Source of the DNA: Corynebacterium yonathiae | Lineage (GTDB): Bacteria > Actinomycetota > Actinomycetes > Mycobacteriales > Mycobacteriaceae | Reading direction: 5' to 3' | Assembly (NCBI RefSeq): GCF_027570195.1 | Contig: NZ_JAKMUZ010000013.1 | Coordinates: 17,002 to 81,001 of the forward strand | DNA: 64,000 nucleotides | Shown: positions 46,701 through 63,927 of the stretch, piece after piece | How positions within the stretch are numbered: position 1 is the stretch's first letter | Layout of the letters: every line of letters starts with the position of its first letter | Program-made: the position numbers and the translations under genes | The notes under the pieces: model-generated | Databases searched by the model: none | What the model was told of the DNA's origin: nothing | The model's input: only the letters and a program-made list of their open reading frames with translations

Positions 46701-47638
46701 ATGAGAATGTGTAGTGGACTGAGTGACCAAGAGCGCGCCACTGTTCTAGCGGATGCCCTCCCATGGCTCCAGCATTACCGTGACACCATCGTGGTAGTGA
46801 AATACGGCGGAAACGCCATGGTGGATGAGGAGCTAAAAGCCGCCTTTGCTGCGGATATGGCCTTTTTACGCACCGTTGGTGTCCACCCCGTGGTTGTACA
46901 CGGCGGCGGACCACAGATTAACTCCATGCTGCGCAAGCTTGGTCTTGAAGGGGAGTTTCGGGGCGGATTCCGCGTCACCTCACCGGAGATTATGGACGTG
47001 GTGCGCATGGTGCTCTTTGGGCAGGTGGGCCGCGGATTGGTCAACCTTATCAATTCGCATGGCCCTTATGCGGTGGGAACCTCTGGTGAGGACGCAGGAC
47101 TTTTCCGGGCCACGAAGAGGTTGGTGGAAGTCAATGGTGAACCTACCGATATCGGCATGGTGGGAGAGATTGTGGAAGTCAACCCGGCGGCGGTGATGGA
47201 CATAATCGAGGCCGGACGCATCCCGGTGGTCTCGACTATCGCTCCAGGAGATGATGGCGCGGTTTATAACATCAACGCCGATAGTGCGGCGGGTGCTTTA
47301 GCCAGCGCGATTGGGGCGGAGCGCTTGGTCATCCTCACCAACGTGGAAGGCCTTTATACGGACTGGCCGAACCGCGAGTCTCTCGTCTCCAAGATTGAGT
47401 GTGGCCAGCTTTCCAAGCTTCTTCCGCGATTGGACTCAGGCATGATCCCCAAGATGGAGTCCTGCCACAAGGCAGTACAGGCTGGGGTATCGGCCGCACA
47501 TGTTATCGACGGCCGGATAGGCCATTCGGTGCTCCTGGAGCTTCTGACACCAGGCGGTGTCGGAACCATGGTGCTGCCGGACGACTATGACAAACACAAT
47601 TATCCCGAAGGGACCATCTTTAGGAAGGATGATGAGAA

Positions 47639-47642
<4 letters not shown>
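46701..47642 (+). CDS. argB: Acetylglutamate kinase
   Basis: Phosphorylates N-acetylglutamate; in corynebacteria this is the arginine feedback-controlled step (known for C. glutamicum). About 313 residues. Motifs: [16 protein letters not shown] (ATP), [55 protein letters not shown]. The N-terminal helix [20 protein letters not shown] is the extension linked to arginine-sensitive hexameric kinases. ATG 46701 has AGGGAAA upstream; ATG 46707 is an alternative. Its stop overlaps the argD start (ATGA). Confidence 0.96.
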
Positions 47643-49734
<2,092 letters not shown>

Positions 49735-49737
49735 GTA

Positions 49738-50220
49738 ATGAACACCCCGACCACTCGCAATGCTCGGCAGGCCAAGATCCTGGAAATTTTGGATCGCAAT
49801 CGCGTCACCAGCCAGGTGCAACTTTCCGAGCTGCTTCTCGCAGATGGTATCGACATCACGCAAGCCACGTTATCCCGTGACTTGGATGAGTTGGGGGCGA
49901 AGAAGGTAAAGCGCGATGGTGGTCGTTCCTATTATGTGGTCGGCGGTGAGCTAGAGCAATTTGAAGATCAGGTAGGCGGCCCCCGCGAAAAATTACGACG
50001 GATGCTCGATGAGCTGGTGGTATCCCATGACTCCTCCGGAAATATTGCGATGCTGCGTACGCCAGCCGGCGCGGCCCAGTATCTTGCCAGCTTCATTGAC
50101 AGGGTGGGGTTGCATGACGTCATCGGTTGTATTGCCGGAGATGACACTATCTTCGTCCTGGCGTGCGAGGGGGTTACGGGCGCTGAGCTAGCAGTGACGC
50201 TCACTACCCGGAATATTTAA
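49738..50220 (+). CDS. argR: Arginine repressor
   Basis: Hexameric repressor of arginine genes. 160 residues: N-terminal winged helix ([20 protein letters not shown], then [20 protein letters not shown]) and C-terminal arginine-binding/oligomerising domain ([20 protein letters not shown], with the GDDT motif). It lies inside the operon it presumably controls, so repression is autoregulatory. AAGGAG about 15 bases upstream in the argF tail. Candidate targets are the palindrome before argC and the A/T-rich region before argG. Confidence 0.96.
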   Translation: MNTPTTRNARQAKILEILDRNRVTSQVQLSELLLADGIDITQATLSRDLDELGAKKVKRDGGRSYYVVGGELEQFEDQVGGPREKLRRMLDELVVSHDSSGNIAMLRTPAGAAQYLASFIDRVGLHDVIGCIAGDDTIFVLACEGVTGAELAVTLTTRNI

Positions 50221-50244
50221 GCGGCGGTGGTGGTAATCCACACT

Positions 50245-50285
50245 ATGGTCGTATATTATGTACTTAAATGAATTGTTTCCAATAG
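50245..50285 (+). promoter_or_regulatory. Possible internal promoter and ArgR-like site before argG
   Basis: An A/T-rich patch in the 81-base argR-argG gap. TATATT (50252-50257) could be a -10, and AAATGAATTGTTTCC downstream contains a TGAAT half-site. It suggests argGH can also be transcribed separately. Weak evidence. Confidence 0.3.
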
Positions 50286-50301
50286 AGCAAGGAGATCTAG
50301 C

Positions 50302-51522
50302 ATGTCCGCACGCGTAGTCTTGGCCTACTCTGGTGGCCTCGATACTTCCGTTGCCATTCCATACCTGGCAAAAATGACCGGCGGTGATGTTGTTGCCGTT
50401 TCCCTAGACCTAGGTCAGGGCGGCGAGGATATGGAATCGGTGCGCCAGCGTGCACTTGATTGCGGTGCCGTAGAGTCCATCGTCATTGATGCTAAGGACG
50501 AATTCGCAGAGGAATACTGCGTTCCCACCATCAAGGCAAACGGCATGTACATGAAGCAGTATCCCTTGGTATCGGCCATTTCCCGTCCGCTCATTACCAA
50601 GCATCTGGTAAAGGCCGCCCAGGAATTCGGTGGCACCCACGTCTCCCACGGCTGCACTGGCAAGGGTAATGACCAGGTACGCTTCGAAGTTTCGTTCCGT
50701 GCTCAGGATCCGTCCCTGGAAATCATCGCCCCGGCACGTGATTATGCCTGGACTCGCGATAAGGCCATCGCCTTCGCCGAAGAGATTGATCTGCCGATTG
50801 AGCAGTCTGCTGCCTCGCCATTTTCCATCGACCAGAACCTGTGGGGCCGCGCCGTCGAAACTGGATTCCTAGAGGATCTGTGGAACCCGCCTACAAAGGA
50901 CCTATACGCCTACACCGAGGACCCTGGTCTGGGCAATGCCCCGGATGAAATCATTATCTCCTTCGAAAAGGGTATCCCAGTAGCGGTCGACGGCCAGAAG
51001 ATGTCTGCGCTGCAGATTATTGAAGAAGTCAACCGCCGTGCAGGTGCGCAGGGAATTGGACGCCTCGATATGGTGGAGGACCGCTTGGTGGGCATCAAGT
51101 CCCGCGAAGTTTATGAGGCGCCGGGTGCAATGGTTCTTATTCAGGCCCATGAGGCTCTCGAGGATGTCACTGTGGAGCGCGAGCTGGCACGCTACAAGCG
51201 CTTGACCGATGCTCGTTGGTCCGAAGAGGTATATGACGGACTTTGGCACTCGCCGCTCAAGCGTTCCCTGGATGCCTTCATTGAGGAGTCCCAGGAAAAC
51301 GTCACCGGCGATATTCGTCTGAGCATGCACGCGGGCTCCGCTACGGTCACCGGTCGTCGTTCTGGCCAGTCCCTGTACTCCTTTGACCTGGCCACTTATG
51401 ACACCGGCGATACCTTCGACCAGACCGCTGCCAAGGGCTTTGTGCAGCTGCACGGCTTGTCTATCCAGATCTCTAACCAGCGTGACCGCGATGGCGGTTT
51501 CCCTACCAGCGCTCAGAAGTAG
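50302..51522 (+). CDS. argG: Argininosuccinate synthase
   Basis: Joins citrulline and aspartate using ATP. 406 residues. N-type ATP pyrophosphatase P-loop [17 protein letters not shown] at the N-terminus; [18 protein letters not shown]; the [15 protein letters not shown] region; and [16 protein letters not shown] near the C-terminus. AAGGAG 6 bases before the ATG. It has more strongly biased codons than its neighbours. argH starts 6 bases after its stop. Confidence 0.97.
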   Translation: MSARVVLAYSGGLDTSVAIPYLAKMTGGDVVAVSLDLGQGGEDMESVRQRALDCGAVESIVIDAKDEFAEEYCVPTIKANGMYMKQYPLVSAISRPLITKHLVKAAQEFGGTHVSHGCTGKGNDQVRFEVSFRAQDPSLEIIAPARDYAWTRDKAIAFAEEIDLPIEQSAASPFSIDQNLWGRAVETGFLEDLWNPPTKDLYAYTEDPGLGNAPDEIIISFEKGIPVAVDGQKMSALQIIEEVNRRAGAQGIGRLDMVEDRLVGIKSREVYEAPGAMVLIQAHEALEDVTVERELARYKRLTDARWSEEVYDGLWHSPLKRSLDAFIEESQENVTGDIRLSMHAGSATVTGRRSGQSLYSFDLATYDTGDTFDQTAAKGFVQLHGLSIQISNQRDRDGGFPTSAQK

Positions 51523-51525
51523 TAG

Positions 51526-52959
<1,434 letters not shown>

Positions 52960-52976
52960 CTAATGCGACCTCTAAA

Positions 52977-53008
52977 AACCGCATGACCCCGTGGTCATGC
53001 GGTTCTTT
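52977..53008 (+). terminator. Terminator after the arginine operon
   Basis: AACCGCATGACC and GGTCATGCGGTT form a perfect 12-bp stem with a 4-base loop, followed by CTTTT. Confidence 0.9.
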
Positions 53009-53178
53009 TATGTCTAGGTGTGGGGGGAGGGGATTGATCCCTATTCCCAACCTGCCAACTGCGTTGTTGAACATAATGGGGGTACTGGTGATATGGATTA
53101 CAGTATGTTGCGTTAGTATCTTTGCAGAGAATGTGACTTAGCAGACGCATTCCCCGCAATGAAAGGACGATCTCTCCT

Positions 53179-54696
53179 ATGACAGTAAATTCTCCACCGC
53201 CCACAGCTGGGCCGCATGAGAATGAGAAGGCGGTTTACGCCTCGGAAGACCATGGCTTGCAAAAAGGCATGGGAAATCGCCAGCTGCAGATGATTGCTAT
53301 CGGTTCCGCAATCGGTACCGGTCTCCTCTTGGGCACCGGGAGCCGCTTACAAGATGCCGGACCGTTCCTAGCGGTGCTGTACCTTATTTGTGGTTTCTTC
53401 GGCTATATCATCCTGCGCTCTCTAGGCGAGCTCATCGTCTACCGCCCTAGCTCGGGCTCCTTCGTTTCCTATGCCCGCGAGTTCTACGGCGAGAAGACCG
53501 CATTCGTTACAGGCTGGCTGTACTGGGGAAACTGGGCCATGACTTTGGTGGCGGATGGCACAGCCGTAGCCATCTATATCAAGTGGTTTAGCCAGTACAC
53601 CTCGTGGCTTGATGCCATCCCGCAGTGGACGCTCGCACTCGTAGTCATTTGCGGCATTCTGGTGTTCAATATGCTATCGGTGAAAATCTTTGGCGAGCTG
53701 GAGTATTGGTTCTCTCTGATTAAGATTGTTGCGCTGATCATCTTCATGTTGGTGGCGATCGGTGTCCTCATCTTCGGCCATCCGAGTGGTGATCCCACCG
53801 GCTTTAGCCTTATTTCCGATACCGGCGGTTGGCTACCTAATGGCCTTATGCCTGCCGTAATCGTTATCCAGGGTGTTGTTTTCGCCTACGCTGGCATTGA
53901 GCTCGTTGGTACCACCTCTGGCGAAACCAAGAACGTAGAAAAGCACATCCCGCGTGCGGTCAATAACGTGTTGCTGCGCATCTTGATTTTTTACTTCGGC
54001 TCCGTGCTGTTGTTGACCCTCGTATTGCCGTACACCGAATACGTTGCAGATGTATCTCCGTTCGTGACCTTCTTTGAGTCGCTCGGCGTTGGCGCAGCCG
54101 CACCGATTTTCCAGTTGGTAGTTATTACCGCTGCAATTTCTTCGCTCAATGCCGGTCTCTATTCCACCGGCCGCATTATGTACAACATGTCCACCTCCGG
54201 CTCGGGCCCGAAGTTCGGCGCGCGCATGTCTAAGTCGGGCGTGCCTTATGGCGGCATCGTTATGGCCGCGATGGTGGGCTTGGTAGGCGTCTTTCTCAAC
54301 TATGTGGTGCCGGAGATGGCCTTCGAAATCGTACTTAACCTTGCAGCCTTGGGCACCTTGGCTTCTTGGGGCGCAGTTGCGCTCGCGCATCTAAAGTTTG
54401 TGCGTCTGTCCAAGACCGGGAGCTACACCCGCCCGGGTTATCGCTCGCCATTCGGCGAAGGCGGAGACTGGGCGGTGCTGATCTTTATTGGTCTGGTCAT
54501 TATCCTGATGGCCTTTGATTATCCAATCGGCACCTATGCGCTTGCGTCGACTCTGCTCCTTGTTCCGGTCTTTATGGCAATGTGGTACGCATGGCGCGAC
54601 CGCATTCGCACCATTGCGGAAGAGAGGAAGGCGAAGCACTTGCCAACTTCTAGCTTCCCGGCCGCACCTCAAACAGACCTACACCCAAAGAAATAG
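53179..54696 (+). CDS. Amino-acid permease (APC superfamily, AAT family)
   Basis: A 505-residue transporter with about 12 membrane segments. The first-helix motif IAIGSAIGTGLLLGTG and the sequence GVVFAYAGIELVGTTSGETKN are typical of AAT-family permeases for asparagine, GABA, proline or aromatic amino acids. The N-terminal 35 residues are hydrophilic. ATG with GAAAGGA upstream. It lies 13 bases before the ornithine cyclodeaminase gene, so the two probably form one transcript. A role in ornithine, arginine or proline traffic is inferred from that context only. Confidence 0.88.
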   Translation: MTVNSPPPTAGPHENEKAVYASEDHGLQKGMGNRQLQMIAIGSAIGTGLLLGTGSRLQDAGPFLAVLYLICGFFGYIILRSLGELIVYRPSSGSFVSYAREFYGEKTAFVTGWLYWGNWAMTLVADGTAVAIYIKWFSQYTSWLDAIPQWTLALVVICGILVFNMLSVKIFGELEYWFSLIKIVALIIFMLVAIGVLIFGHPSGDPTGFSLISDTGGWLPNGLMPAVIVIQGVVFAYAGIELVGTTSGETKNVEKHIPRAVNNVLLRILIFYFGSVLLLTLVLPYTEYVADVSPFVTFFESLGVGAAAPIFQLVVITAAISSLNAGLYSTGRIMYNMSTSGSGPKFGARMSKSGVPYGGIVMAAMVGLVGVFLNYVVPEMAFEIVLNLAALGTLASWGAVALAHLKFVRLSKTGSYTRPGYRSPFGEGGDWAVLIFIGLVIILMAFDYPIGTYALASTLLLVPVFMAMWYAWRDRIRTIAEERKAKHLPTSSFPAAPQTDLHPKK

Positions 54697-54709
54697 GAAA
54701 GGAATTCTA

Positions 54710-55747
54710 ATGAACCACGCTGTTAAGTTTGTTGACGTAGAAAATATGGCGCGTTGGATTCAGCGCGAAGGCGTAGAAAACATCATTACCGGAATGGTGG
54801 ATTACCTCGAGGCTGACTACCGCGAGTGGGAGCGCTTTGACAAGATTCCGCGCGTTGCCTCTCACACCCCGTTCGGCGTCATTGAGCTCATGCCAACGTC
54901 CAATGGCAAGGAGTATTCCTTCAAGTACGTCAACGGTCACCCGTCCAATCCTGCCCGTGGCTTCCAGACCGTTACCGCCTTTGGCGTGCTTGCCGACGTC
55001 GACAATGGCTACCCCACCTTCGAAGCCGAGATGACGTTGCTTACTGCACTGCGTACCGCCGCAACCTCCGCCATGGTAGCCAAGCACTTGGCGCGCAAGG
55101 ACTCCAAGCGCATGGCCATGGTCGGTGCCGGCTCCCAGTCCGAGTTCCAGGCGCTTGGCTTCCGCGGCGTGATGGGTATCGAGGACATCACCATTTATGA
55201 CATCGATCCTGAGGCGGTGGAGAAGTTCAAGCGCAACCTGGAGCCGCTGGGCTTTAATATCACCGCCTGCTCCAGCGTCGACGAGGCGGTTCTGGGTGCA
55301 GACATCATCACCACCTGTACCGCAGACAAGGCGCAGAACCAGATTCTGGCTGAGCGCCACGTCGCCCCAGGTGTCCACCTGAACGCTGTGGGCGGCGACT
55401 GCCCGGGCAAGACCGAGCTGGAGAGCTCCATCCTGGACAAGTCCAAGGTCTTCGTGGAGTTCCCGGAGCAGACCCGCATCGAGGGCGAAATTCAGCAGAA
55501 GCCGGAAGACTTCCCGGTTGTTGAGTTCTACCAGGTGCTCACCGGCCAGGCTACCGGCCGCGATGACGATGAGCAGATCACCCTCTTTGATGATGTCGGA
55601 TTCGCAATCAACGACTTCTCCGCGCTGCGTTACCTGCGTGATTCTGTCAAGGGTACCGACTTGGAGTCCGAGATCGATATCATTGCCAACCCGGATGATC
55701 CCAAGGATCTCTTCTCCTTGGTTGCCAACGTACCGTCCCTGCTTTAA
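54710..55747 (+). CDS. ocd: Ornithine cyclodeaminase
   Basis: Converts L-ornithine to L-proline and ammonia with a tightly bound NAD+. 345 residues. Close in pattern to the Pseudomonas enzyme as I recall it: RVASHTPFGVIELMP, FKYVNGHPSNPARG, the Rossmann motif MVGAGSQSEFQALGF, the ADIITTCTADKA region, and the catalytic segment LNAVGGDCPGKTELE. Start at ATG 54710 with GGAAAGGA upstream. It follows the arginine operon and permease, linking ornithine supply to proline. The other mu-crystallin-family enzymes are less likely given the GDCPGKTE motif. Confidence 0.92.
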   Translation: MNHAVKFVDVENMARWIQREGVENIITGMVDYLEADYREWERFDKIPRVASHTPFGVIELMPTSNGKEYSFKYVNGHPSNPARGFQTVTAFGVLADVDNGYPTFEAEMTLLTALRTAATSAMVAKHLARKDSKRMAMVGAGSQSEFQALGFRGVMGIEDITIYDIDPEAVEKFKRNLEPLGFNITACSSVDEAVLGADIITTCTADKAQNQILAERHVAPGVHLNAVGGDCPGKTELESSILDKSKVFVEFPEQTRIEGEIQQKPEDFPVVEFYQVLTGQATGRDDDEQITLFDDVGFAINDFSALRYLRDSVKGTDLESEIDIIANPDDPKDLFSLVANVPSLL

Positions 55748-55757
55748 GGCGAAGATG

Positions 55758-55788
55758 GGGTAGAGGGATTTTACTTCTCCCTCTACCC
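55758..55788 (+). terminator. Terminator-like hairpin after ocd
   Basis: GGGTAGAGGGA and TCCCTCTACCC form a perfect 11-bp stem with a 9-base loop. No T-run follows, so efficiency is uncertain. Confidence 0.6.
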
Positions 55789-55799
55789 GCAGGGATTAG

Positions 55800-55978
55800 A
55801 TGTAAGAGTCTTGACCCAAAGTTGCTCGAGGTACTTGTCCGTCCGCAGGACAAGGGCCTGTTGATATATCCGGAAGATAAGCAAGTCCTTGTCAATGAGC
55901 GTTCCTAGCATTGCCTACCCCATTGAAGATGACGTTCCAGTAATTCTGGTAGGCCACGCGAGGAAATGGCCCTCCTGA
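55800..55978 (+). pseudogene. Frameshifted Trm112-family protein (UPF0434-like) remnant
   Basis: Reading from 55807 gives SLDPKLLEVLVRPQDKGLLI, then YPEDKQVLVNERS and a stop at 55906. Moving one frame from 55910 gives IAYPIEDDVPVILVGHARKW and a stop at 55976. Together these match a whole Trm112-type protein of about 58 residues, with one frameshift. The usual CP at the metal site reads RP, and four extra bases (TAAG) separate the old ATG from AGT. An intact but quite different copy lies at 62403. This explains most of the gap between ocd and the thi operon. Confidence 0.8.
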
Positions 55979-55985
55979 ATCTGGA

Positions 55986-56115
55986 TTCTATGTAAAGTCT
56001 GGATACTCTGTGCTAAGCAGGTGACTCCCCAGCACCTTTTTATGAATCCAACGCGAAGTTCAAGGTGGACCTACCGGAAAACCCGAATCACCTTGTCATC
56101 GACATCATTGACTAA
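55986..56115 (+). pseudogene. Possible further gene remnant next to the thi operon
   Basis: Two short frames read like a broken coding region: GFYVKSGYSVLS from about 55986, then, after a frame change, SPAPFYESNAKFKVDLPENP followed by NHLVIDIID and a stop at 56113-56115. I do not recognise the family. It ends one base before the thiF stop on the other strand. It may be chance; listed so the gap is fully described. Confidence 0.25.
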
Positions 56116-57284
56116 CTAGTGCTTAGGTATTCCGTGGAACGCTGCGGGCTGGCTTGTTATGCCGCCTGCGACGTTTAGCATATTAATACCACGCTGTTTT
56201 GCATCCGCGGCGAAGGTCGAGATGAAGTTGGCCGATCGCTTGCCGGAAGCACAGTATACCCACGCTTTGCGCTGCCCTTCGGCCTGCAGGGAATCGAGCA
56301 GGCAGCGCGCCACCTCTGGATCGTCCTGCCACACGGAGGTTGGTAAATGGTAATGCTCTGTGCCGGCAGCAAAAAAGAAATCATCTATGGCAGCCTCCCC
56401 GGCCTCGCGCACGTCGATGGCCGCGGCACCGTCGCGCAGATCTTCGAACATCTCGGGGGCAGTGGCAGCGGCAGCATCGGCATCCGGCACGGCACAAGCT
56501 GCGCTACCGTAGTCTTGCTGCAGCTGTGTGGTTAGCTCGCGTGCCGGGTCGTGGGGCACGCGGAAGTGAGTGATGGAGGCGGTCAGGGCATCGTAGATGC
56601 TCAACAAGCCCACCCGGTCGTGGTTCATGCCGGTTGCGAACTGGATTAGCTCGGTGGACATCAAGCCCGCGACCACGCTGGTGGTTACGCCCAGCACACC
56701 GGCGGTGGCGCAATCCGGCACGGAATCTGGGTCGGGTTGCAGGGGATAGAGGTCGCGCATGCCCACGCCGGACTCGGCGCCGGGCCCAGACCACCACACT
56801 GCGCAGTCGCCCCGGTAGCGAAGCACCGAGCCCCACACCAGCGGGGTGCCTGTGATCTCCGCAGCATCCGCTGCTAGGAACTTGGTGGCAAACGTGTCAG
56901 AACCATCCACTAGGATGTCCACCCCACGAAGGTAGCCCACGGCATTGTCGACGGTAAAACGGTCGCGAATCGCATGTACTACGATGCCGGTCTGCAGCTG
57001 CCGGAGCTTTTCGGCGGCGACGTCCACCTTGGGCCTTCCCACATCGTGGGTGCCGAACAGGATCTGGCGGTGGATGTTAGTGAGATCCACCGTGTCGTCA
57101 TCGATCACAGAGATTTCGCCAACACCGGCGGCAGCTAGCTGCTGCATCAGGGGGCAGCCCAATCCGCCAGCGCCGATGACGAACACGTGGGTGCCGTACA
57201 GCGCCTCTTGCTGGGGGATGCCGAAGCCAGGCAATAGGGTTTGGCGGGCTACTCTGTACAACTCTTCGCGGGGCAGTGGGCTCA

Positions 57285-57285
<1 letters not shown>
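56116..57285 (-). CDS. thiF: ThiF/MoeB-type adenylyltransferase fused to a rhodanese domain
   Basis: Activates the ThiS C-terminus for sulfur transfer in thiazole synthesis. 389 residues. E1-like nucleotide motif VFVIGAGGLGCPLMQQ near residue 35; DDTVDLTNIHRQILF; the catalytic-loop DCATAGVLGV. A C-terminal rhodanese domain (about 290-385) has the active-site loop VYCASGKRSA, which can deliver sulfur. No C-x-x-C pair is present anywhere, although ThiF/MoeB proteins usually bind zinc with two. Last gene of the thi operon; one-base overlap with thiG (TAATG). Confidence 0.9.
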
Positions 57286-58287
<1,002 letters not shown>

Positions 58288-58311
58288 GGTGCTTATTCCT
58301 TTCTTTTGTGG

Positions 58312-59512
58312 CTATCGGGGTGGGCTGTATCGGGCGTGGCGTAGTGGATCGCAGGCAGAGATGTCTATCTCCAACCCGTTGGCGGGGTAGGTGCCCAACC
58401 CCAACTGGGCACCTACCTTAGCCCCAAAGGCGGACAACAGGATTCCGTGGCGGAAGTAGCCGGTGGAGATCACCAGCCCGTCGCGTACCTTGCCAAGGTA
58501 GGGCAGATCATCTGGTGTGCCGGGCCGGGCGCCGACGATGGCTTCGATGAACTCGCAATCCTCTAACCCAGGAACCACGCGGATGGCGTCTCGAAGAAGC
58601 GTGTGCACACCGTCTACAGAAGGACCTTTGCGGTTGTCTTCGCGGCTGGTTGCACCGACGGCGATGGTGCCATCGGTGCGGGGGATGACATAAACCGGCC
58701 GGTCCTCCACGAATGCGCGCACCACTCGGGTAAGCGGTTCGCCACTGGTGTGCACCAGCGCGTCTGGGACCCGCAGCCGCAGCATGTCACCGTACACCGG
58801 CCGTAGCGCTAGGGGATTGACACCCTCGAACCAGCCGTCTACGTCCTTGGCACCTAGCCCGTTGCAGAGATAGACCGTGTCACCGGTGGCCACTCGGTCA
58901 TCGGTGAGCTGTACATCGTGCCCGTTGATGCGCGTTGCGGCCGTCGCCACGAAGCGAACTCCGGCTTGCTGCAGGTAGTCCAACAGGCATGCGCTGAACA
59001 TGCGCGGGTTGATCTGATGGTCGCCCGGGATTTCCACTGCCGCCGCCAACTGGGGGCTTAGCCCCTGCTCTAGCCTTCGGGCTTGCCGTAGTGTCAGCGC
59101 CTGGGCATCCATACCGTGTCTTTGCTGCAGCGCCAGCAACTCGCGGATGTGCACGCCATCGGCGCGGTCGGCACCCACCACCAGGGTGGATTCACTGCGG
59201 TGCCCGGTCGGTGCGGTAGTTTTCTTACCCAACCTGGCCAGCAGGTGGGGGAACATCTCGCCCGAAGCCATCATCAGCGGGTACAGCGGTTCTTGCCGGT
59301 ATTGCACCTCCGCAACCGGCGCCAGCATGCCACCGGCCACGAACGTGGCACCGCTAATGGGCTGGGGATCGACCACGACGATTTCTTGTGGGGATACGCC
59401 CGCTTCCACCAATTCGAATGCCGTGGCCAGTCCGATGATTCCCGCGCCAATGATGGCGTGCTCCGCGCGTAGCTTCTGACTATCGGGGTGGTTGCCCGGG
59501 CTGAGAACAGTG

Positions 59513-59538
<26 letters not shown>
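58312..59538 (-). CDS. thiO: Glycine oxidase
   Basis: FAD enzyme that oxidises glycine to dehydroglycine for the thiazole ring. 408 residues (or 402 from ATG 59520). FAD-binding AIIGAGIIGLATAFELVEAG near residue 30; VVDPQPISGATFVAGGMLAP; C-terminal IVGARPGTPDDLPYLG and ISTGYFRHGILLSAFGAKV. The first ATG (59538) has GGTGAACGGGA just upstream and is kept; it overlaps the 3' end of thiE. Placement between thiE and thiS fits the role. Confidence 0.93.
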
Positions 59539-62150
<2,612 letters not shown>

Positions 62151-62154
62151 TCAT

Positions 62155-62246
62155 TCTTCCTTCGCTGGTACTAACCAGGCAGGTTCTAGCGGTACTCGCG
62201 CGGGGATTACAGCGCGATCTCAGCTCGATACCTCGAGCGCCCGTGT
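62155..62246 (-). promoter_or_regulatory. TPP (thiamine diphosphate) riboswitch, THI element
   Basis: Minus-strand leader of thiC. Both conserved cores are visible: the pyrimidine-sensing GCTGAGA (in CGAGCTGAGAT) and the diphosphate-sensing stretch GAACCTG followed by CTGGTTAGTACCAGCGAAGG. The closing stem pairs CTTCC-side and GGAAG-side segments flanking the element. GAGGAG follows about 5-10 bases downstream, so control is probably by hiding the ribosome site when thiamine diphosphate is bound. Confidence 0.95.
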
Positions 62247-62389
62247 TCGGTTGCACTTCCTACTGTAACGCACAGCACCCGCGTGTTAAGTCCTAGGGCG
62301 GACGGTTGATTGGGCAGTCTCAATGAGCAAAGTAGAAAAGCGGTAAACAACTACAGAGAGTCACTCGGTGGGATGGCTGGGGCACGGGT

Positions 62390-62395
62390 TAGACT
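62390..62395 (+). promoter_or_regulatory. -10 element of a probable leaderless promoter (Trm112 gene)
   Basis: TAGACT, 7 bases, then ATG at 62403. No Shine-Dalgarno. Confidence 0.45.
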
Positions 62396-62402
62396 TAGCA
62401 GC

Positions 62403-62576
62403 ATGATTGATCAGAAGCTCCTAGAGATCCTCGCGTGCCCGATCGACAAGCAACCGCTGGAGGATCACGGCGACTATTTGGTTAACCCCAGGCTGAACAA
62501 GGCCTATCCGGTGCAGGACGGCATTCCGGTCCTGCTGGTGGACGAGGCTAAGGACTGGCCCATTGGGGCCAAGTAA
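62403..62576 (+). CDS. Trm112-family protein (UPF0434-like), intact copy
   Basis: A 57-residue small zinc-ribbon-like protein. It has MIDQKLLEILACPIDKQPLE with a single Cys-Pro, then LVNPRLNKAYPVQDGIPVLL and DEAKDW. Eukaryotic Trm112 activates methyltransferases; the bacterial role is unclear. The second metal cysteine pair seen in some members is absent. It lies before tyrS. A broken, quite divergent homologue lies on the other side of the thi operon (55800-55978). Confidence 0.9.
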   Translation: MIDQKLLEILACPIDKQPLEDHGDYLVNPRLNKAYPVQDGIPVLLVDEAKDWPIGAK

Positions 62577-62640
62577 CTAAAGCCACACGCTCTGGAAAAG
62601 CAGACACTTAGATAATTAGGGAACAGGGGAGCACCTACGT

Positions 62641-63927
62641 ATGACTAACAACACGAACATTGTTGACGAACTGGAATGGCGCGGGCTCATTAACCAGTCC
62701 ACGGATTTGGAGGCTTTGAAAGAGGCCACAGAGAACCCGATCAGCTTGTACTGCGGTTTCGATCCGACGGGAAGCTCGCTGCACGCTGGGCACCTAGTAC
62801 CACTGATTATGCTGAAACGCTTTCAGCAATTCGGCCACCGTCCAATCGCGCTGGCCGGCGGTGCGACGGGAATGATTGGTGACCCACGTGATGTTGGGGA
62901 GCGTTCTATGCTCACGGAAGAGCAGATCGCAGAGAATATGCAGATGATCAAGACCCAACTTGAATCTTTCGTGGACTTCACCGATGAGAGTGACGTTGCA
63001 AGCCCAGCGGTGATGGTGAACAACGCGGACTGGATTAGCCAGATCAACGTCATCGAGTACCTGCGCGATATCGGTAAGAATTTCTCGCTGAATACCATGC
63101 TGGACCGCGATACGGTTAAGCGCCGCTTGGAGTCCGATGGCATTTCCTACACTGAGTTTTCCTACATGCTGCTGCAGGCTAACGACTTTGTGCACCTGCA
63201 CAATGAGTACGACTGTGTCCTGCAGATTGGCGGTGGCGACCAGTGGGGCAACATCGTTTCCGGTGTGGATCTGAACCGGCGCGTGAATGGGGCGAAAGTC
63301 CACGGCCTGACGGTACCGCTGGTGACGGATGCCGAGGGTAATAAGTTCGGCAAATCCACCGGCGGCGGCAAGCTATGGTTGGATCCGCAGCTGACCAGCC
63401 CATACTCCTGGTACCAGTACTTTATTAATGCTGGAGACGCGGTGGTTATCGATTACCTGCGTTGGTTTACCTTCTTGACTCAGGAGGAGATCGCGGATCT
63501 GGAGCGCAAGGTAGAGGAGGAACCCTACAAGCGTGAGGCGCAGCGAGTGTTGGCGCGAGAAATGACCACACTGGTCCACGGCGCACAAGCCACCGAAGCA
63601 GTGGAGCTGGCCTCTCAAGCTTTGTTCGGTAAGGCGGAGTTACAGGATTTGGACGAGGCCACGCTGTCTTCTGCATTGCAGGAGACCGAGGTAGCGGAAG
63701 TCAGCTCGGATGCCACGATCCTGGATCTATTGGTAGGTGCGGGATTGGAGAAATCGAAGGGTGCCGCGCGCCGCACTGTGGGTGAAGGCGGTGCATACGT
63801 GAATAACCAGCGCATCGAGAACATCGAATGGTCGCCGTCTTCCCAAGACCTCCTGCACGGCTCGTGGCTGGTATTGCGCAAGGGCAAGAAGCGCTTCGCT
63901 GGGGCACGGGTTGTGAATCCTTCCTAA
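62641..63927 (+). CDS. tyrS: Tyrosine--tRNA ligase
   Basis: Charges tRNA-Tyr. 428 residues. Class I HIGH motif as HAGH in [17 protein letters not shown] near residue 38; [34 protein letters not shown]; the KMSKS-type loop as KFGKS in [13 protein letters not shown]-terminal S4 RNA-binding domain (from about 360, [17 protein letters not shown]) completes the protein. GGGGAGC lies before the ATG. The 73 bases after its stop show nothing recognisable. Confidence 0.97.
   Translation: MTNNTNIVDELEWRGLINQSTDLEALKEATENPISLYCGFDPTGSSLHAGHLVPLIMLKRFQQFGHRPIALAGGATGMIGDPRDVGERSMLTEEQIAENMQMIKTQLESFVDFTDESDVASPAVMVNNADWISQINVIEYLRDIGKNFSLNTMLDRDTVKRRLESDGISYTEFSYMLLQANDFVHLHNEYDCVLQIGGGDQWGNIVSGVDLNRRVNGAKVHGLTVPLVTDAEGNKFGKSTGGGKLWLDPQLTSPYSWYQYFINAGDAVVIDYLRWFTFLTQEEIADLERKVEEEPYKREAQRVLAREMTTLVHGAQATEAVELASQALFGKAELQDLDEATLSSALQETEVAEVSSDATILDLLVGAGLEKSKGAARRTVGEGGAYVNNQRIENIEWSPSSQDLLHGSWLVLRKGKKRFAGARVVNPS

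Noticed and set aside
62376..63912. Exact 15-base direct repeat GCTGGGGCACGGGTT at 62376-62390 and 63898-63912, flanking Trm112 and tyrS
   Set aside because: In 64 kb one or two such 15-base matches are expected by chance, and the second copy lies inside tyrS coding sequence. Not good evidence for an attachment site or insertion.
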